From assembly GCF_031877795.1 (NCBI RefSeq), contig NC_133933.1:70994503-71058502 (forward strand): a stretch of DNA of 64,000 nucleotides, given 5' to 3'. The notes below the pieces were generated by a model. That model saw nothing but the letters and a program-made list of their open reading frames with translations. It made no database searches and had not been told where the DNA came from. Positions 23,125-40,043 of this stretch are shown here, piece by piece. Each line of letters starts with the position of its first letter. Positions within the stretch are counted from its first letter, which is position 1. The stretch is from Strix aluco. Its lineage: Eukaryota > Chordata > Aves > Strigiformes > Strigidae. A program made the translations under genes and the position numbers.

Positions 23125-26100
23125 CTAGAAGTTGAAGAAGAGAAATGCCTCCTTATTCTCAGACACTTTACCGACTTCACTCAGTTCAAATGAAATGACA
23201 TCAGAGATCAGTTTTCTAGAAGTAGATGTAATCAATTAATATAAAGATTAGAAAAAAAGTAATAGTAGTCATACTTTAAAATGTTAATAAATCCACTGAT
23301 TAAAAACCTCAACCTAAATGTTTCTCAATTTCCTTTTGACAGCAACTTACATACAAAATTGTATTAATTTATATTACAGCATACATTCTTGAAAATTGCT
23401 TGATGAATGTTTAGCCTCCTCTCTCATACCTTTAATGGCATTTTATACAAAATACACAGGGTGCCTTTGACTATACCCAACTCTCTCCAAATAAAATCAT
23501 ACTCCCATGGTTATTTTTCCCACAAAGGAGGGTATTTCTATCATGTAATGTCCATACAGAAGCTGCATTGCAAGGGCACAGTATGAGGAATGCCGCACAT
23601 TCTCTTATGGCCATGAACGCCCCATCTTTGCAAATGCCATTTTGTAATATTCCGTTAAAAGACTGTGATATTTTCACAGTCTTTCCTGTCATTCAACAAT
23701 CCCTATGTTGCTACACTCCAACTAGATAAAGAGAGAATTTGGCACTATACTTTGACAATGACTTGCAAACGTTACTCTAACAAATGCGAAAGTCGTATCT
23801 CCCACAAGGGGTAGGAAGGGGAAGAACAGCAACACAAATCACACTGGGCTGAACTAGGATTTTGTCTTTAGAAGAATGCAACGCAATGCTCAATTGATTA
23901 GTCAGACTACATACTCACCCTTCAAAGATAATATCCCAAATTCTGTAAGGCATATATATGCCACAACAATGAATAACAGCATGCTCAGTTTTCAAATCTC
24001 TAAGATATAGGAGAGGCTGTACTAAACATAATGCTCTATTTGTGGTTCATGAGCCATGACACTAACTATAATCTAAAATTATGCTTTTCTACTCACCTGT
24101 ATTATTACAAGGACCTCTACAATGATAAAATGTAAAAATCCCATGTCCTGGGATTTTGTTTATTTTCTTTTCAAGAATATAACTATCTCGCTTTCCATAA
24201 ACTATTGCAAAGTTGTATTTTTTCACTGATTGTTACATGCATGACTTCCAAATAGAACTGTCTAATATAAAAAAGTCAACCTTGCCAGCCATATGCCCTA
24301 CCACCTCCAAATTACAAACACTAAATAGAAAACCAACACATTCCATTATCATGCTTGTTTTACCAAGCACAGAATAAAAAAAGGCCTTTTATTCACAATA
24401 CGCCATACAGTTGCCTTTTCTTTTACCAATGAAGTTTTGGATTCATGGTGTGTATGATCAACTCCTATCATGAGATTGGACCAATATTAGTGATGTAATT
24501 TTGGTCTTACCAACATAAACAAAAAGTTGGTGGAAATTTACATTTCTGTCAGCATTAGCATAAAAGGAGAAAGTTCCGTAAGGTTACACAGGCCAGGTCA
24601 GTCAGTCCTTGCTGGGGTTATTGACTCAGGAGTCCAACAGCATGTCTGATTTTGTCAACTGGTTCATTTGAAAACAAGACTATCAAGTTTGTTGGGTTTT
24701 TTTTGTTTTTTTTTTTTTAAAATCCTTGTATAGCTGTGTTGAACTGGAATTATGGAGGAAAAGCATGCCAGCAGAATATGATTTCTGCTTTTCTCATCAA
24801 GATGAGATCCCCATTTAAGGCCATTCCAAGCAGATGGTGTTCCACAACAGCCTGTACAGTGTTTCCAAGGGACATACAGCCATCCGTCCCCAGAGGATCT
24901 ATACAGGTCAGTTATCTTTGCTGCCTTCTCAGGAACTAGGTGGTAGTCCCAGTGCCTCCTCTGAGATACACGCACTGAAGTTTTTTGCCATGAGTACCTT
25001 CATACCAGAAGTCTACATAGCAGAGTAAGATATAGCCAAATGGATAGCTGGACTCTAAAGCACTACACTTGAAACAGGGTAGGTTTTTTGTTAATGAAAA
25101 TATTTTAAAGATGTCGAATAGAATATACAAAGAAAAATTTAACTTGGAGCATTTAATTTTTATTTCTAATTTCTCTTAAGCAGAATTTGGCATTTTACTT
25201 TGGATTTATTTATATACCTCTACTTACATTTATTTTTCAACCCACTGGTTTTGTCTGTCTTAGGAATAGCCTCTGTCAGACATCTTCAAAGAACAAAAAA
25301 CATGAACTGAAAGATGGGGAAGAAAAGAGGAACACTAGGAAAGAGGGGAACTTTTTTTATATTCTTTACATTGCGGCATCTATCACAACGATTTTTTTTT
25401 TCCCTTTCAAATGATCTACAAGATAAAAGATACAGGCTTCTATTCAGAAAAAGGTTCTAAGGAGCCAGTGCTAGTGCGATTTAAGTTCTTGCTCTGACAA
25501 ACTCATACCACTGTGATGAATGAAATACAATTATCAGAAACTCAGGAATATATTGGTTAATCTCAGTTCTGTCACTGCTATAAGGCAAAGCACGTAATCT
25601 TCTTTAGGTTTCCTATGCTCGTAGGGGTGTTTTGAGGCTTAGTGTTTTTAAGCAGTCAGAGGGTTGTCTCAAGGAAACACTGAACACTACCAAGGTGGTA
25701 TCTAACTTCAGTTAAACAAGCCTTACACCACAATGAAATCTGACAATACAATTTCATCTCCAGCAGGTCTTCTGCTTACCAACACCATTAAGATGTTTTA
25801 AATTAAAAAACAAGAAAAAGCCCTATGCCTGTTTACATACTGCCTGTTTACATACTGCCTTTTCCTTTAGCATTTTCTGGAAAAACAGAAGTTGAATGAC
25901 AATTTCAGTCAATGATAGCTATAATATTAACGATGCTTTAGAACACTAGATTCAGATGAATTTTCCTTTGTAATTAATTTGAGTTGCTGTATTATTTTTT
26001 AAAAACTCTTTGATAGTCCTTTGATGTTACTATTACTCGGGGCAACAAAAAGAACCCTAAAGGTTTCCACTGGTAGCTTTGTTTCACCAAAACACGGCAT

Positions 26101-29100
26101 GAATGAACCTGTGTATCAGTTACATGGCTTCAAATCAATCTGTAAATCCTCCTGAATCTCAATGCCTCCAGCCTTCAGTTCAGTCTAACTTGTCTACTAC
26201 AAAGAATAAAAAATTAATCTTGTTATTCCTACATAATAGAAGTAATTGATTTATACAGGACTGTAAGTTTTAGAGATAACTCATCTCAAAGGCTCAGAAG
26301 TCTTGGTGTTTAGGCTATTTAATAGTAAATTAGGATTTTTTAACTCTTCTGTCAACTTAAATCTGGATTTTTGCTCCAGCTTGCAGTTTGTCTTAACACA
26401 CTATTTTGAAAACAGCAGAAGTTCAGAAGCCAGTTTCCAAAATGATCGGATGTCCTTGACTTGGGGGTACCAAGGTCTGCCAGAGGCACAGGGAGCATAG
26501 CAAGAAGTGGAAGCAGCAGCAGGTACCCAATTTGAAACCTCTACTACACATCTGACAGAGCTGTACACTCTCCAGCACTGCTTCACAGCTTTGAAACCAG
26601 TCCAACATGAAGATACTCAATTATCATCTGAGCTGCTTCAGTAGGCTCAACCCATATTTCAGTAAACAAATATTCACATTAACACACCCGACCTACCCAC
26701 ACAGGAGAGTTAATCAGCCATCTCTAAATGTTGAAAGATCAACATAGAACAGCAATTAGCTAGCTGCTGTACACTTTGCATTCTACTGAAATGGCAGCAG
26801 AGTGGCTGGCAATACACATGTCCATAATACAGTTTTCTGAGGAAATGGAGCCACTGTTTACAGAGTCCTGCACAGGTTGAGTAAAAACTGAGCATGAAAA
26901 GAAGCTTCTGTTTTTATGGAATTGGGAAAGATCAACAAAGGAAAAACCCAATGCACTGATTACTACTTCTTGTATACCATTCTGAAGAATTCCCAGGATC
27001 ACAGGCCTGGGATTTTCAAGTCAGCAGAGGTTTTACATTATCAGCTCTTTCCAGAACTGTCTGATGGAACAAAAGTATCAAGGTAGCATATTCCATTTGT
27101 GGTTATTTTGCAGCTGCTCTTCTATCTCTCTCATGATGTATCTCTAGGTAGGGTTACACACATATCTTTTTTCTCTAAAGTTCAAGGGTAGTAGGATAAA
27201 CTGGGCTACTGTTGTGTGGGCATGGACCTTAGTCTTCTCCAGGCATCCGGAGATGCTCCTATCTTCTAGTAGTATGCAAAATTTCTGAAGCACAGAGTCC
27301 AGCTGGATTACTCAGCCTCAGCTACACCTAATATCAGAAGGGAACATAGCCAGGATACTCTCTTAACCTGAAGAAGACTAAGGTGGTACTGTTTGGTAAA
27401 AGGAAGTTAATACTAAAGTACTTTAAAATACAGATTATTAGTCTTTATGACTGCTTGGAATACTTCACAAAATGTGTGTGAAGCCACAGACAAGTCTCCT
27501 GTTTTAGCTGGAGAAATGTTACCAGCCCCAGTTACTCATTGCCTTTCAGGTGCAAGTTACTGCCAAGCACTGCCAGTAGATGAGGTTGTATGGCAGCTCC
27601 AGGAAAATTCACCTGGATTTGCTCAGAATGTCTTCCTTGACAGGTTAAACAAATAGATTGGACTACCTCATGGATGAGACTTTATCTAGAGCAGCCTACG
27701 TCCAGATAACCGCATCTGCTAGTAGTGATAAGTGATTAGTAAGAAACCTCCAGCAAAAAGGTCCTGACAACATCTGGAGGATGTATTGGTTTTTTCTGCT
27801 GGATTTTTGTTAAGTGATGGCTTTACTTCAGTTGACTTCATTAAAACATTTTTAACTATTCTGGAAAGAAGTGATAAAAATGTTCTCTTTCACAATTTAC
27901 AATGCACATTTATCATCAAAGCATTCTTTTTTAGGAGAAAGCTGCTTCAACAGTCTAAACCTGACTCAAGAGTAGCTTCTAACAGATTTTGCTGGGGCCA
28001 ATGACCTTACATAAAAGATAAAATGAAACTTGAGACCAGCATCAAAATCAGATGAGAAACACTTCAGCAGACACTGAACAAATAGATGCGACATCCTGCT
28101 GAGCTGAGGTTTCCTGCCTTTCTGTGCTGTAGTTCTCTTACAACACAGCCTCCACCATGGCACATTCAGTTCACTTCAACTTACACATAATGCATGTAAA
28201 GTTTCTGGTAAATATCTTTATTCATGGAGAGTTGACACAAAACACTAATGACCTGTTTACAACTGACCGCTTTGCATTACTGCTTGAACTTGAAAATGAT
28301 TGCATGCATTAAACTTCAGAGAGCATACCATTCACAATCATAAATATGCAGGTGATCTGCATAATGCTACCAACCTGCACATCAGTCTCAGTTTCAACTG
28401 TGCAGCAGAAAACCCTAGATCAACTGGTGATAGTTACCCAGTCCTTATTAACATCAACTTTTCCAAAAAGTAAATGCTTTAACCTCACTACATAATTAAT
28501 CACCAAGGCTTTCATCTAGTTCCTAAGGAACAAGCTCTCAAAATTATTTCAGAACTACTTAGCATTTTAAATTATCATCTTTTCTGCACACAGGCATTTA
28601 TGCTGTAGATAGACATTGTACCTCATCATGAAAAAAAAGATAAGCATGGTTAAATACATTTCAAGGTTGCCAAGATAAAAGAGCCAAGGGACTGCTTTTT
28701 GACGTGGATAATTATACCAATTTCAAAATGTCTATGTTAATTCAGGAAAACAGTGATGGTACAATGTTAGAATTTTTGGGGTGACCTGGACCCTCAAGCC
28801 TGTAGCTGCAGATAAATAACAAATCTCATTATTTTCCTCAGAAATGCTCAAGAAAAAACCAACAATATCAGCACAGAGGGCAAACCAATATAGTTAGTGA
28901 GTAAGATACTTAACAGCATTAATTTACTTGCTATGAAACAGCAAATACCTGTCTTATGATCAACAAAATCTCTTTTGTTATATGTTTATCCCCTAGAACT
29001 ATCAGTTAATGAGCTAAGATCATAGTAAAAATAAACACAATAGATGCCATGAGTTTATTTCTTTTTTTAATATTTGGGATGAGTAAGTATAACAACTTTA

Positions 29101-31035
29101 AATACCATGGAAAATCTAGTTATAAAAGCAAAGGCCACATGAACTAACAGACATACAGCTTTACTCATCCCTTCCCTGTGAAACATTAAAAGTTTTAGTG
29201 CCAACGCTTATTTAGAGAGATCATAAATTAAAAACTTTTCTGTCACATTCACTTACGGCAGGGTTTTTTTGGGTATTGTTTTTGTGGGCTTTTTAAAGTT
29301 TCAGCCTTGAGCTAAGAATGGGTATATTAATCTGATTCTAAGTAACTGAGACAGCACATGGTAAGGAAGATAATACTCTGAATTGGAAGCTATTGCCTTA
29401 CCGATCAGGTGCATTAATAAATCATACAAGACTCAGTCTACTGGAATATGAAATAAAATGGGTTTCAGCTAAGCAGCCAGGGAGTTTTTTAGGCAAGTCT
29501 AGTTTCACATTTGTAGTGGACTAAGAACATGAATGCAGTAGGTTATCATATGATAAGGATGATAACTTCTTAAGTACTAACGCAACTGTTTAAGGAGGTA
29601 TCCTGCTGACTGAGTGCAACAAAGCTTCTCAAAAGGAAAGGTAGAAAAAAAGGGTGAGAATAATCTGAAAGACAGCAGCGCAGCACACTGTGTCATGACA
29701 CCACCACCACAGTTTCTACTGGAACAGGTTTTGTCACTGGAGCTAACCTAGCTCTAACTCTAGCTCCAGTCCCTTCCTGGAGATAAAGGTTGTGCTAGCA
29801 TCAGGAGTTCTTCTGCCTCCTAATAACACAAATGCAATGCCTGTGTGGTAGATAGGAAAGAACTTCTTGCGGCAAAAGATGCCTTTTGCACACTAAACAT
29901 GTAACAACACAGTGAGTTTTGCTGGCAGGTATCTTTGTTAGGGGTGAGTCAGGACTTCAACCAGTGCTGATACACCATCAAAACCTTGTAGCATAATTCT
30001 AGCTAACAGGACATAATTATCCTACCAAAAACATGAAAAGACTGCAGAGCTAACTCTTGGATCACAGTAGTTTAATAATATACTTGAAAAACATGAATAG
30101 ACAAATAATCAAAGAACAATCCAAACCAAAGAACAATGAGAGCAGAAAGCACAAAGTGATATGACATTCAAGGATCATACGTCTGTGTAATGGAAAAATT
30201 CCAAGAAAACTTCTGGAAGCTCTGATTTGAAAAAAAAGTAATAGGGTATTTATGATACTTAATTTTCAACTTAACATGTTACATTAACTGTATATCCCTT
30301 ACTGAAATAGTCAGGATTCACCTCATACTGTAAATATTTTAAAGATAATAAAATTTTGACTTAGTAAATATTTTCCATTTACTGTCATTGTCTCTCCGTC
30401 CTCCATTCCATTCTCCCATGCTACTGCTCTCCCTATGTCAACTGTCCTCTAAGACAGCTTGGGACATCCACATTTCTGTATTATATTTCAGAAGCTGTTC
30501 AACACAAGCATCTTTAGAAACACTAGGTACAAACAGCAAATTGTTCAGGCTGTCATTCAGGAATACATCAATTGGAATTTCTTTTTTCACATTTGTCCTA
30601 GCCAACAAGCAAATCCTCACCCCCACCAACCAAGCAGGACAAAAACATTCAAGCCATAATAAAATTAGTGGCCTCATATTTCAAAAGGTTCACAAGTTAT
30701 TGCCTTATACATATCTGTCTGTAACATTCTGCAATCCAATCAGCAAGCTGAGGAATCCTCATAGGAATAAAATAGAGTAGCTGAATCTATCAGTTGTGAC
30801 AAAAAATGATGTTCAACAAATCTTATCGCAGCACACCCTAGTGAAATGAACTTACAGACTGCTAATGTTTATTTCAGCATGCTCACCATGGCAACTGAAA
30901 TCATTGCATATTTAGGTTTACAAGATTTCATATTTTTTTCCAGCTTGGATCTGTTTTCTTGTGAACAACAATTAAAAAAAACCGTGCACATATCACTCAA
31001 TCAAAAGAATAAAATTACAGTTCCATAGCACATAC
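23125..31035 (-). other. L3MBTL3 intron (7.9 kb), splits the C2HC finger
   Basis: Long AT-rich intron. It contains poly-T near 24700-24718 and a 15 bp tandem duplication at 25826-25860. Open frames such as 30388-30780 (130 codons) have no recognisable domain and no coding character. No transposable element is recognised with confidence. Confidence 0.75.
25826..25860. repeat. 15 bp tandem duplication
   Basis: Unit TGCCTGTTTACATAC, two perfect copies plus TGCCT. The identity suggests a recent slippage event. Confidence 0.9.
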
Positions 31036-31138
31036 CTATGATGGCCGATATGTCTTGCTCTTTTAATGTGCCCAACTCCTTTACATCCTGCTGTGGGACA
31101 GCCTCCATGCTCTAAAGCTTCCACCAATTCTAAGGGAC
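31036..31138 (-). CDS. L3MBTL3 exon: C2HC (MYT1-type) zinc finger, first part
   Basis: 103 bp entering in phase 1 and leaving in phase 2. The peptide SPLELVEALEHGGCPTAGC continues KGVGHIKRARHIGHH. It carries the CP..GC, the G.GH and the following His of the finger; the final Cys is in the next exon. Such fingers are found in L3MBTL1, L3MBTL3, L3MBTL4 and MYT1 proteins. The acceptor is ACATGCAG and the donor ATAG|GTATGT. Confidence 0.95.
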
Positions 31139-34504
<3,366 letters not shown>

Positions 34505-36077
34505 CTAAAATCAAAAAGGAAAACAATATATTTTAGATCAGAAAAATTCTTTATAAAATCAGTTTCCTTAAGTAATCTCTAAAAATGACATGTCCATTAG
34601 AGAAGTCACTTTAAGAGAACTATCATGGTATACAGAAAATACATGTACATTAGTTTCTGGACCCAGTCATACTCTCACTAAAGTAAAGAGAGAGGTGTCA
34701 TTTGGTTGTTTACTATGTCCTGCATCAACAGGTTCAGATCCCAGGAATAAAGCAAGCAAGTTTAGTTCTCACATTAATACTTAAATTAAGCATGAATTTC
34801 AGCCTTGTTTCTCTCTCAAAAAAGTCAAAAATCCAAACATTTTTTAATCTCCTGTTTGAACAGGATTTAATAATAGCAGAGCAATAAGCAAAGTGCTAAA
34901 GAAACGGCATTTATCCATAAAAAACAAACAAAAACTCCCAATATACAAGGAACCATTTTACTAAAATCAGACTATACAGGATAAGGAGTTGAAACTGAAG
35001 AGAAAATGAAGTTTGTGACTTCCCAGAAAACCACCAGTATGGGCTATACATGCATTTTTTTCAGGCTAAGTATCTTCAAATCTTACTTGACCTCTGTACT
35101 AGTAAATAGGTCAGATCTCTCATGCGCGCATGTGGATGCACATACACAGATACATACAGAGCTCTTTCAACATATGCTACAAATTAGCACTCCAGAAGCT
35201 ACAAATCCTGTCATTTGAATAAATTAGACTGGAGAGGGGATTTTTTGTTTGTTTTGGTTTTGGTTTTTGCATGACCAACTTAAAAGTTTAGATAGAAAAT
35301 GTGTAGGTGTGAAGATGCTAGTTCTGATGACTCCCTACCACCAGTTAATTCAGATTCGAACTGAAATGTCAGATGCACTTCTGCTTGAAATACCATGTAT
35401 GCCTAATAAATCTGTACTAACTGTAAACACAAATATCCTTCACATCCATCTAACGGGGTATCTGGAATATGCTAGCCCTTCTAATGGTTAGGGGCTTCAG
35501 AGAGTAAGCTGGTTGTGTACAATAAAACAAAAATAATTCAAGCATACAACTTCTGGAAAACTGCAGTTTCTTAAAATACATTATCTGAAATTAATCCAGT
35601 CTAAAGTCCATAATTAATATAAATTTCAGAATTGCAGAAGTCACTGACAAGGCACAAGAAATCATGTTTCTTTTTTCATCTCTCTCCTCTCCCTGGAAGT
35701 TTATAGAGACAGATTCAATTAACCTAGGCCAAATATTTTATGGATCCTAATACAAATATCACAGCAGCCCTTTGACACTTGATATTAAATCATCAAATTT
35801 CTTGATAGAATAGACAACTGTTTTATATCAAATATTCCCAAAGCAATTTTTGAACATATTCAACTCTTCTCTCTAATTACCTACGTCAGCAAATGTAACT
35901 AAGAGGATAATATAACAACCCCTTCCACAGGAATTATATGCATATTAATCAGTGAAAAGCTTAGCAGGACACAGCAATGTGACTCATTTCTTCCTGTGCT
36001 TACTTTTACAACTACAGGATTTTGTTTTTACAAACTACTCATCAGTTACTCAAGTACAGTAAGACAGAGAAACTTAC
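34505..36077 (-). other. L3MBTL3 intron
   Basis: 1.6 kb intron with GTAAGT donor. A T/G-rich run lies near 35240-35268. Nothing else is recognised. Confidence 0.8.
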
Positions 36078-36188
36078 TTTTATTCTATAGTCATCAGTAT
36101 CTACAATAGTTGCTACTCTGATAAATACTGGATTTCTCTTGTCAACCACTTCAAGTTTCATGTTTTTCTGAAAGCCATGAGAAGGTTT
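36078..36188 (-). CDS. L3MBTL3 exon: MBT repeat 3, first half of core
   Basis: 111 bp, phase 0 on both sides. The peptide begins KPSHGFQKNMKLEVVDKR and continues NPVFIRVATIVDTDDYRIK. 'G...MKLE.VD..NP..I.VATV.D' is the conserved start of an MBT core. The acceptor is TTTTCTAG and the donor AAAA|GTAAGT. Confidence 0.96.
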
Positions 36189-38476
36189 CTAGAAAAGCAG
36201 AACAATATTATGTGAAACAGAAGAAAACCTCAAAAATCTCACACAACTGTAGAGTATATAAAATCCATAGCAAACTGTCTGCCTTCATTACCGCAAAGCT
36301 GCCCTCCCCCTCCAACAAATCCAAACATAAAAAAAATCTTTCAAACCAGTGTTTATTAAACTAGAGAAATAAAGTAACTACTCTGGGATTCCAGGTTCTC
36401 CATTCAAGCCTTCCAAGCAAGTAAGTAGGGATCTTTATTTTAAATCAGTTGGTTTTTTAACTAAATTCTCTAGAAAAGTTTTCCCAGAGACTGTGGCCAA
36501 CAGTTTCAATGCAGTACTGAAGTATTACATACCAGCAGCCTGAAGTGTCTATGAAATCGTCTACATATTTGTGTTTTTTAGTATGCGTTTTCACTTTGTG
36601 GATCAAGCATTCTTTTTCAGTCTCCTACTGAAAACATAACTAAGCCACTATATAACAGTAAATAATCAGAACAAACATGACCAAATACCTGTTTTGTAAC
36701 ACTATTCTGGCAAAATAGGTGTCTTTGTTAGGAGTATCAGATTTTATCTTTGCCATCTACAGCTAAAAAATCTAAAGAAAAATTGTTTCCATTTTAAAGG
36801 AACATATGCACAAGACACATTATGTTTTTTATTTTAAAATTCTAGGAAAACAACGTATCTGTCCTTCTAATACTTTCCAGAACATCGGTGCTTCTTCCTC
36901 ACCTGCAGTTTAAGAACTCTATTTTCTCCCATAATACAATATAGAATACTGTGACTGTCTCAGGAAGACTTCACTCAAGCTCCAACACAATCAGCATTTC
37001 ATTCCCATGAAATCTATTTTCTTGTTTATCACAATTAGCATTAATATGGTTACCATTATATTAGTACAGGAAGCAGGAATCTCTGGCTGTGAAACCAAAA
37101 GGCAGAGCACAGCTGACCCCCATGCAGTCAAGCTCTCCTTCCCCTCCACCCCCAAAGCCCAATGGCCTTCTCTATGCTACCTTTTGGGACCTACACCATC
37201 CCCAGCCACTCTCATAGTATGGTTTCTGGAATAGTGTTGAGCCACGCCAGCTAGTGCTCTCCCAGTTTAATGCTATCAATGCCTGCATGCATGTGGCATG
37301 TCCTTTTCCATTTCCTGGTACAGACACGGTCAGCTGGACCCTGCAGCCCACTGCCGAGCCCTGCCATGTGGCTGTTCCCTGAACCCCAGGAGGAGAAATT
37401 AAAACATGAATGCTCTGAGAGAAAAAGAAAACATTTGCTTTTAGCTTGATGTAGTCAAGGTCACAGCCCTCTGCTCTTTTACCAAGGGCTATACCTCTCA
37501 GATATAACCAAATACCTTCTTAATCCTTGCACAATGTATATTCCTGCCAAGAACGCAAGATTGAGACATATTATTAAGCCAGATGCATTCTGGGGTGATA
37601 AACTGCAGGTCAGTAATAAACTCCTGTGATCTACTGATCCCAGGAACTGCTTGCTATAAGCACCACACTTCTGCTCTTGTTAATCCAGCTCTTAGCAAAG
37701 TGTTACTCAGAATTAGTGACCCTAATCTGAAAAGCCAAGGCAAGCCAGCTTCAGTGCACTGTGAGACAAGGGGCTGGGAGCTACCAGTCATCTGACGCTG
37801 GCTCCTAACAGCAATCCTTTCTGCATTACTGACCACTCCACTTTACTTACTGAAATCCTAAGAGCTCAAGAAAGACGGGTGTCACTGAAAGAAACTAGCA
37901 AGTACAAAGCTAAACGAAAAGGACGTTCACAAACACCATAGTTAAGATGGGGAGCTGCCTGTGGATGCTGCCCATGTGCCCTAGTCACAATCTCACAGAA
38001 CGATATCACTGAAGGATATTAAATACAAACTCTCTCTTGCCTACTGCTAGAGACAATGGACTAGATGGGCAACCAGCCTGACCTCCTACAATCAGTTTTT
38101 CATTCTCACTGTATTTATCGCACCATTTAAAATGTACAGAGAAATACATATGTTCAAAATATGTATGATGACTCAGTAGCTATCTCATTATTTCTAATAA
38201 CTAGGCAGTAATTTCCCATAGCAAATTACATTCATTAGTAGTATTTTGTAGCATTTAATCCCATTTATAATGATTAAAATAATAAAGTAATAGTGATTTA
38301 TAGTAATAATTATCTGATTTCTAACAGTGAACTGCAAGCTTGTATAAAAATAAACCACCTATTATGCAACTAATTAACTGATTACATTTGGAAACACAGG
38401 AACACCATATATGTATTGTTTTCTTTAATTAATTATATGCACTTAAAAGCATGAAAAAATATAAGCATTTTCTCAC
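36189..38476 (-). other. L3MBTL3 intron
   Basis: 2.3 kb intron. It has a possible ancient CR1/L3-like tail near 38040-38092 and an ATTA-rich stretch at about 38100-38450. No exon is recognised. Confidence 0.75.
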
Positions 38477-38562
38477 CACTTTAAAAGCCCTTGCAGGTGC
38501 AGGTAATGAACTGGTTTCTTCCAAATACTTCTCCCAAGAAAAATGCTTAGCGTGTGGATAAT
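38477..38562 (-). CDS. L3MBTL3 exon: arm of MBT repeat 3
   Basis: 86 bp entering in phase 1, leaving in phase 0. Peptide: a completed Asp, then YPHAKHFSWEKYLEETSSLP and APARAFKV. 'FSW..YLEET....APA..F' is the helical arm that precedes each MBT core. The acceptor is GTGCTAG and the donor AAAGTG|GTGAGA. The residue before Tyr is Asp; it is Gly in the mammalian protein as I recall it. Confidence 0.95.
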
Positions 38563-39966
38563 CTAGCACAGAAGAAATACAAGCAAAATTAAACGTTGCA
38601 GCACAAAAAATAAACCTGATACCTGATTTACAGAATGCCTAACATTTTTATAATACTGTTCTCATTTATGCTTCAGATTTGTAAAATAATTACAAGAAAG
38701 CTATTCTAAATTGTATCTGACACATTCACCATGTAGGTTAAAAAGCCCAACAATCTCATACACAATACTGCAGAAAAAATCACAACTGCTTTGGGTATGA
38801 GAATATAAATAACGTGGACTGGAAAAATATGTCCACTTAATTAAGAAATTCATTCAAGTATTATAAAACTAATCCTGTATTTTATAAACAGTACTTTACT
38901 GTCTAACACAATCTAATCAGTGATAGCTTTGAACCACAGTGTAGAGGACACCTGACTTGCTATTCTTTTAGCAAGTGGATTTGTTTTCACTACATTTCTA
39001 AAAAAATAGCCTGGACATTTACTATAATAATAATTATAGACATCATCAAAGAAGATGTTGCCTTTCTCAGAAAATATCATGTTTACAAACACTTTATGCA
39101 AGAAACACAAAGACAGCTTTGCTCTTAAAGAAAAGGCAGTGCCTGTAATCTGCACCAGAAGTTTGACTTGAAATTTAAACATTACGATTCATAATCTAGA
39201 ATTGAATGAAACCAATTCTGATTTGTTTTAAAAGAGATTTCACCGAACAATAGGCTGTAATTAACCTCCCGACAGACAGATTGCTTATGACCTTTTAAGA
39301 TTGGTGGCTATTAGAATTTCTGTCAAAGTTGGTTTTAACCAATTAAAATTTTCCATGTTCTCAGACCATGGATGGCAGTTTCTGCAACAGGGCATTTAGA
39401 TCACGCAGCTGTACTCAACAGTCTTGAAAGACTGGTAGTCTTATATTTCGTACTAATGAACACACTTTCATTCTTCTGTATCGTCTCTCACTGTGTTTTC
39501 CTCCCTTCTAAAGAGCCCTTACAAATTTGATTCCTTAATAAACGTAAGGCAATCTTCTCATCAACCCATTATCTTGCATATTTAGCTCACATTAAGATGT
39601 TTTCCTTATGCAATAATCTTACACACCTGGAATTTGTTTTATTAGCGTTTTCACAATGTGAGTCTTCTAAGTGAATACATCAATCAAAAAATACAAACTT
39701 GTTCAGATTCCAAGGGATGGCTAGATGGATATCATGGACAGATGCCTCTTTACTAAAGCAGCATACATGTGCATACTTAACACCTCATGTCTACTGTACT
39801 TCTACTTTCTACTATGTCCTGCAAAAAAAATTAACTCCCCAAATACCAATTCTTAACTACAGAAATAAAAATTCAGGAGAGGTAACAATAAGCTTATTGT
39901 AAGTTTTAATGTTGCTAGCTGACTACAACCTCCTTAAATCTTTCAGATATGTAATAAGATACAAAC
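38563..39966 (-). other. L3MBTL3 intron
   Basis: 1.4 kb intron with GTTTGT donor. The open frame at 38913-39182 (minus) has no domain or splice support. Nothing else is recognised. Confidence 0.8.
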
Positions 39967-40043
39967 CTGGAGGGGTGATGAGAGTCCTTTTATGTTCTTT
40001 ACACCATCCAACTGGATGAATATGTGGGCTAGCTGCCTCACAC
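39967..40043 (-). CDS. L3MBTL3 exon: MBT repeat 2, second half of core
   Basis: 77 bp entering in phase 2 and leaving in phase 1. The peptide completes a Trp, then CEAASPHIHPVGWCKEHKR and TLITPP. The Trp closes the 'YDYW' of the previous exon, and 'HIHPVGWC' is the MBT signature. The acceptor is CTTCTCCAG and the donor CCAG|GTTTGT. Confidence 0.96.

Noticed and set aside
27540..27760. Possible old LINE or LTR fragment (GATTGGACTACCTCATGGAT region)
   Set aside because: The resemblance to a CR1 tail is limited to a few bases and the terminal octamer repeat is absent.
30388..30780. 130-codon plus-strand open frame in the intron splitting the zinc finger
   Set aside because: Low-complexity composition without a domain or any splice partner on the plus strand.
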